64,000 bases of DNA from Guptibacillus hwajinpoensis (GTDB taxonomy: Bacteria; Bacillota; Bacilli; Bacillales; Guptibacillaceae): NCBI RefSeq assembly GCF_020171785.1, contig NZ_JAIVAE010000003.1, forward strand, positions 372,001-436,000, read 5' to 3'. The notes below the pieces were generated by a model. That model saw only the letters and a program-made list of their open reading frames with translations. It had not been told where the DNA came from and did no database searches. Each line of letters opens with the position of its first letter. Positions within the stretch are counted from its first letter, which is position 1. Below, piece after piece: positions 63,951-64,000 of the stretch. Made by a program: the position numbers and the translations under genes.

Positions 63951-64000
63951 TCTAGTAAATCCCCCTAATCGTTATCCTTTGTTTATATACCGCATTCTCG

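Overview
This 64 kb window is core chromosome of an endospore-forming member of the Bacillaceae (Bacillota). The basis is the sleB-ypeB germination pair, two sporulation D,D-carboxypeptidases, spmAB, the complete spoIIA and spoVA operons, spoIIM, mciZ, bacillithiol genes (ypdA, bshB2) and the ResABCDE system. Gene order largely follows the rpsA-like/cmk to xerD/fur/nudF region of Bacillus subtilis, with local differences. GC is moderate to low, Shine-Dalgarno sites are strong, and GTG/TTG starts are common. I cannot name the species. There are no rRNA or tRNA genes, insertion sequences, prophage or CRISPR arrays.

Layout. 1-4.5 kb: partial S1-like gene, plsC, cmk, ypfB, ypeB, sleB. 4.6-11.6 kb: prsW, ansA, ypdA, glutamate dehydrogenase, ddl, bshB2, ypbH. 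11.7-19.4 kb: a B12-binding MerR regulator (CarH/LitR type), a metallophosphoesterase, an unknown membrane protein, a CBS/ACT protein, ypbF, a shortened ypbE-like gene, ypbD, recQ(recS), ypbB and ferredoxin. 19.5-29.1 kb: serA, a PHP histidinol-phosphatase, resE/D/C/B/A and rluB. 29.2-36.1 kb: spmB/spmA/dacB, a type III polyketide synthase with its methyltransferase, an unknown gene, scpB/scpA, ypuF and ribT. 36.3-42.3 kb: the ribDE(BA)H operon behind an FMN riboswitch, ppiB, and lysA behind a lysine riboswitch. 42.3-50.3 kb: the spoVA operon (AA, AB, AC, AD, AEb, AEa, AF), spoIIAA-AB-sigF and dacF. 50.4-58.4 kb: pdp, punA, deoB, xerD, yqzK, fur, spoIIM, endonuclease Q, nudF and mciZ. 58.4-64 kb: an isochorismatase-family hydrolase, an aldo/keto reductase, scoAB, thiolase, HMG-CoA lyase and a small membrane protein.

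Most genes lie on the minus strand in tight operons with ATGA, GTGA or TAATG overlaps. They group into sporulation and germination, cell-wall synthesis, respiration and cytochrome c maturation, riboflavin and lysine synthesis under riboswitch control, nucleoside salvage, and ketone-body/leucine catabolism. No undescribed multi-gene system stands out. The best leads are the probable light/B12-sensing regulator with its own promoter and dyad operator, a repeated architecture in which stop codons sit inside terminator hairpins (most strikingly a perfect 29-bp hairpin at the end of sigF), an 18-bp palindrome upstream of dacF, a hairpin over the yqzK ribosome binding site, and a few unrecognised genes in otherwise conserved neighbourhoods.
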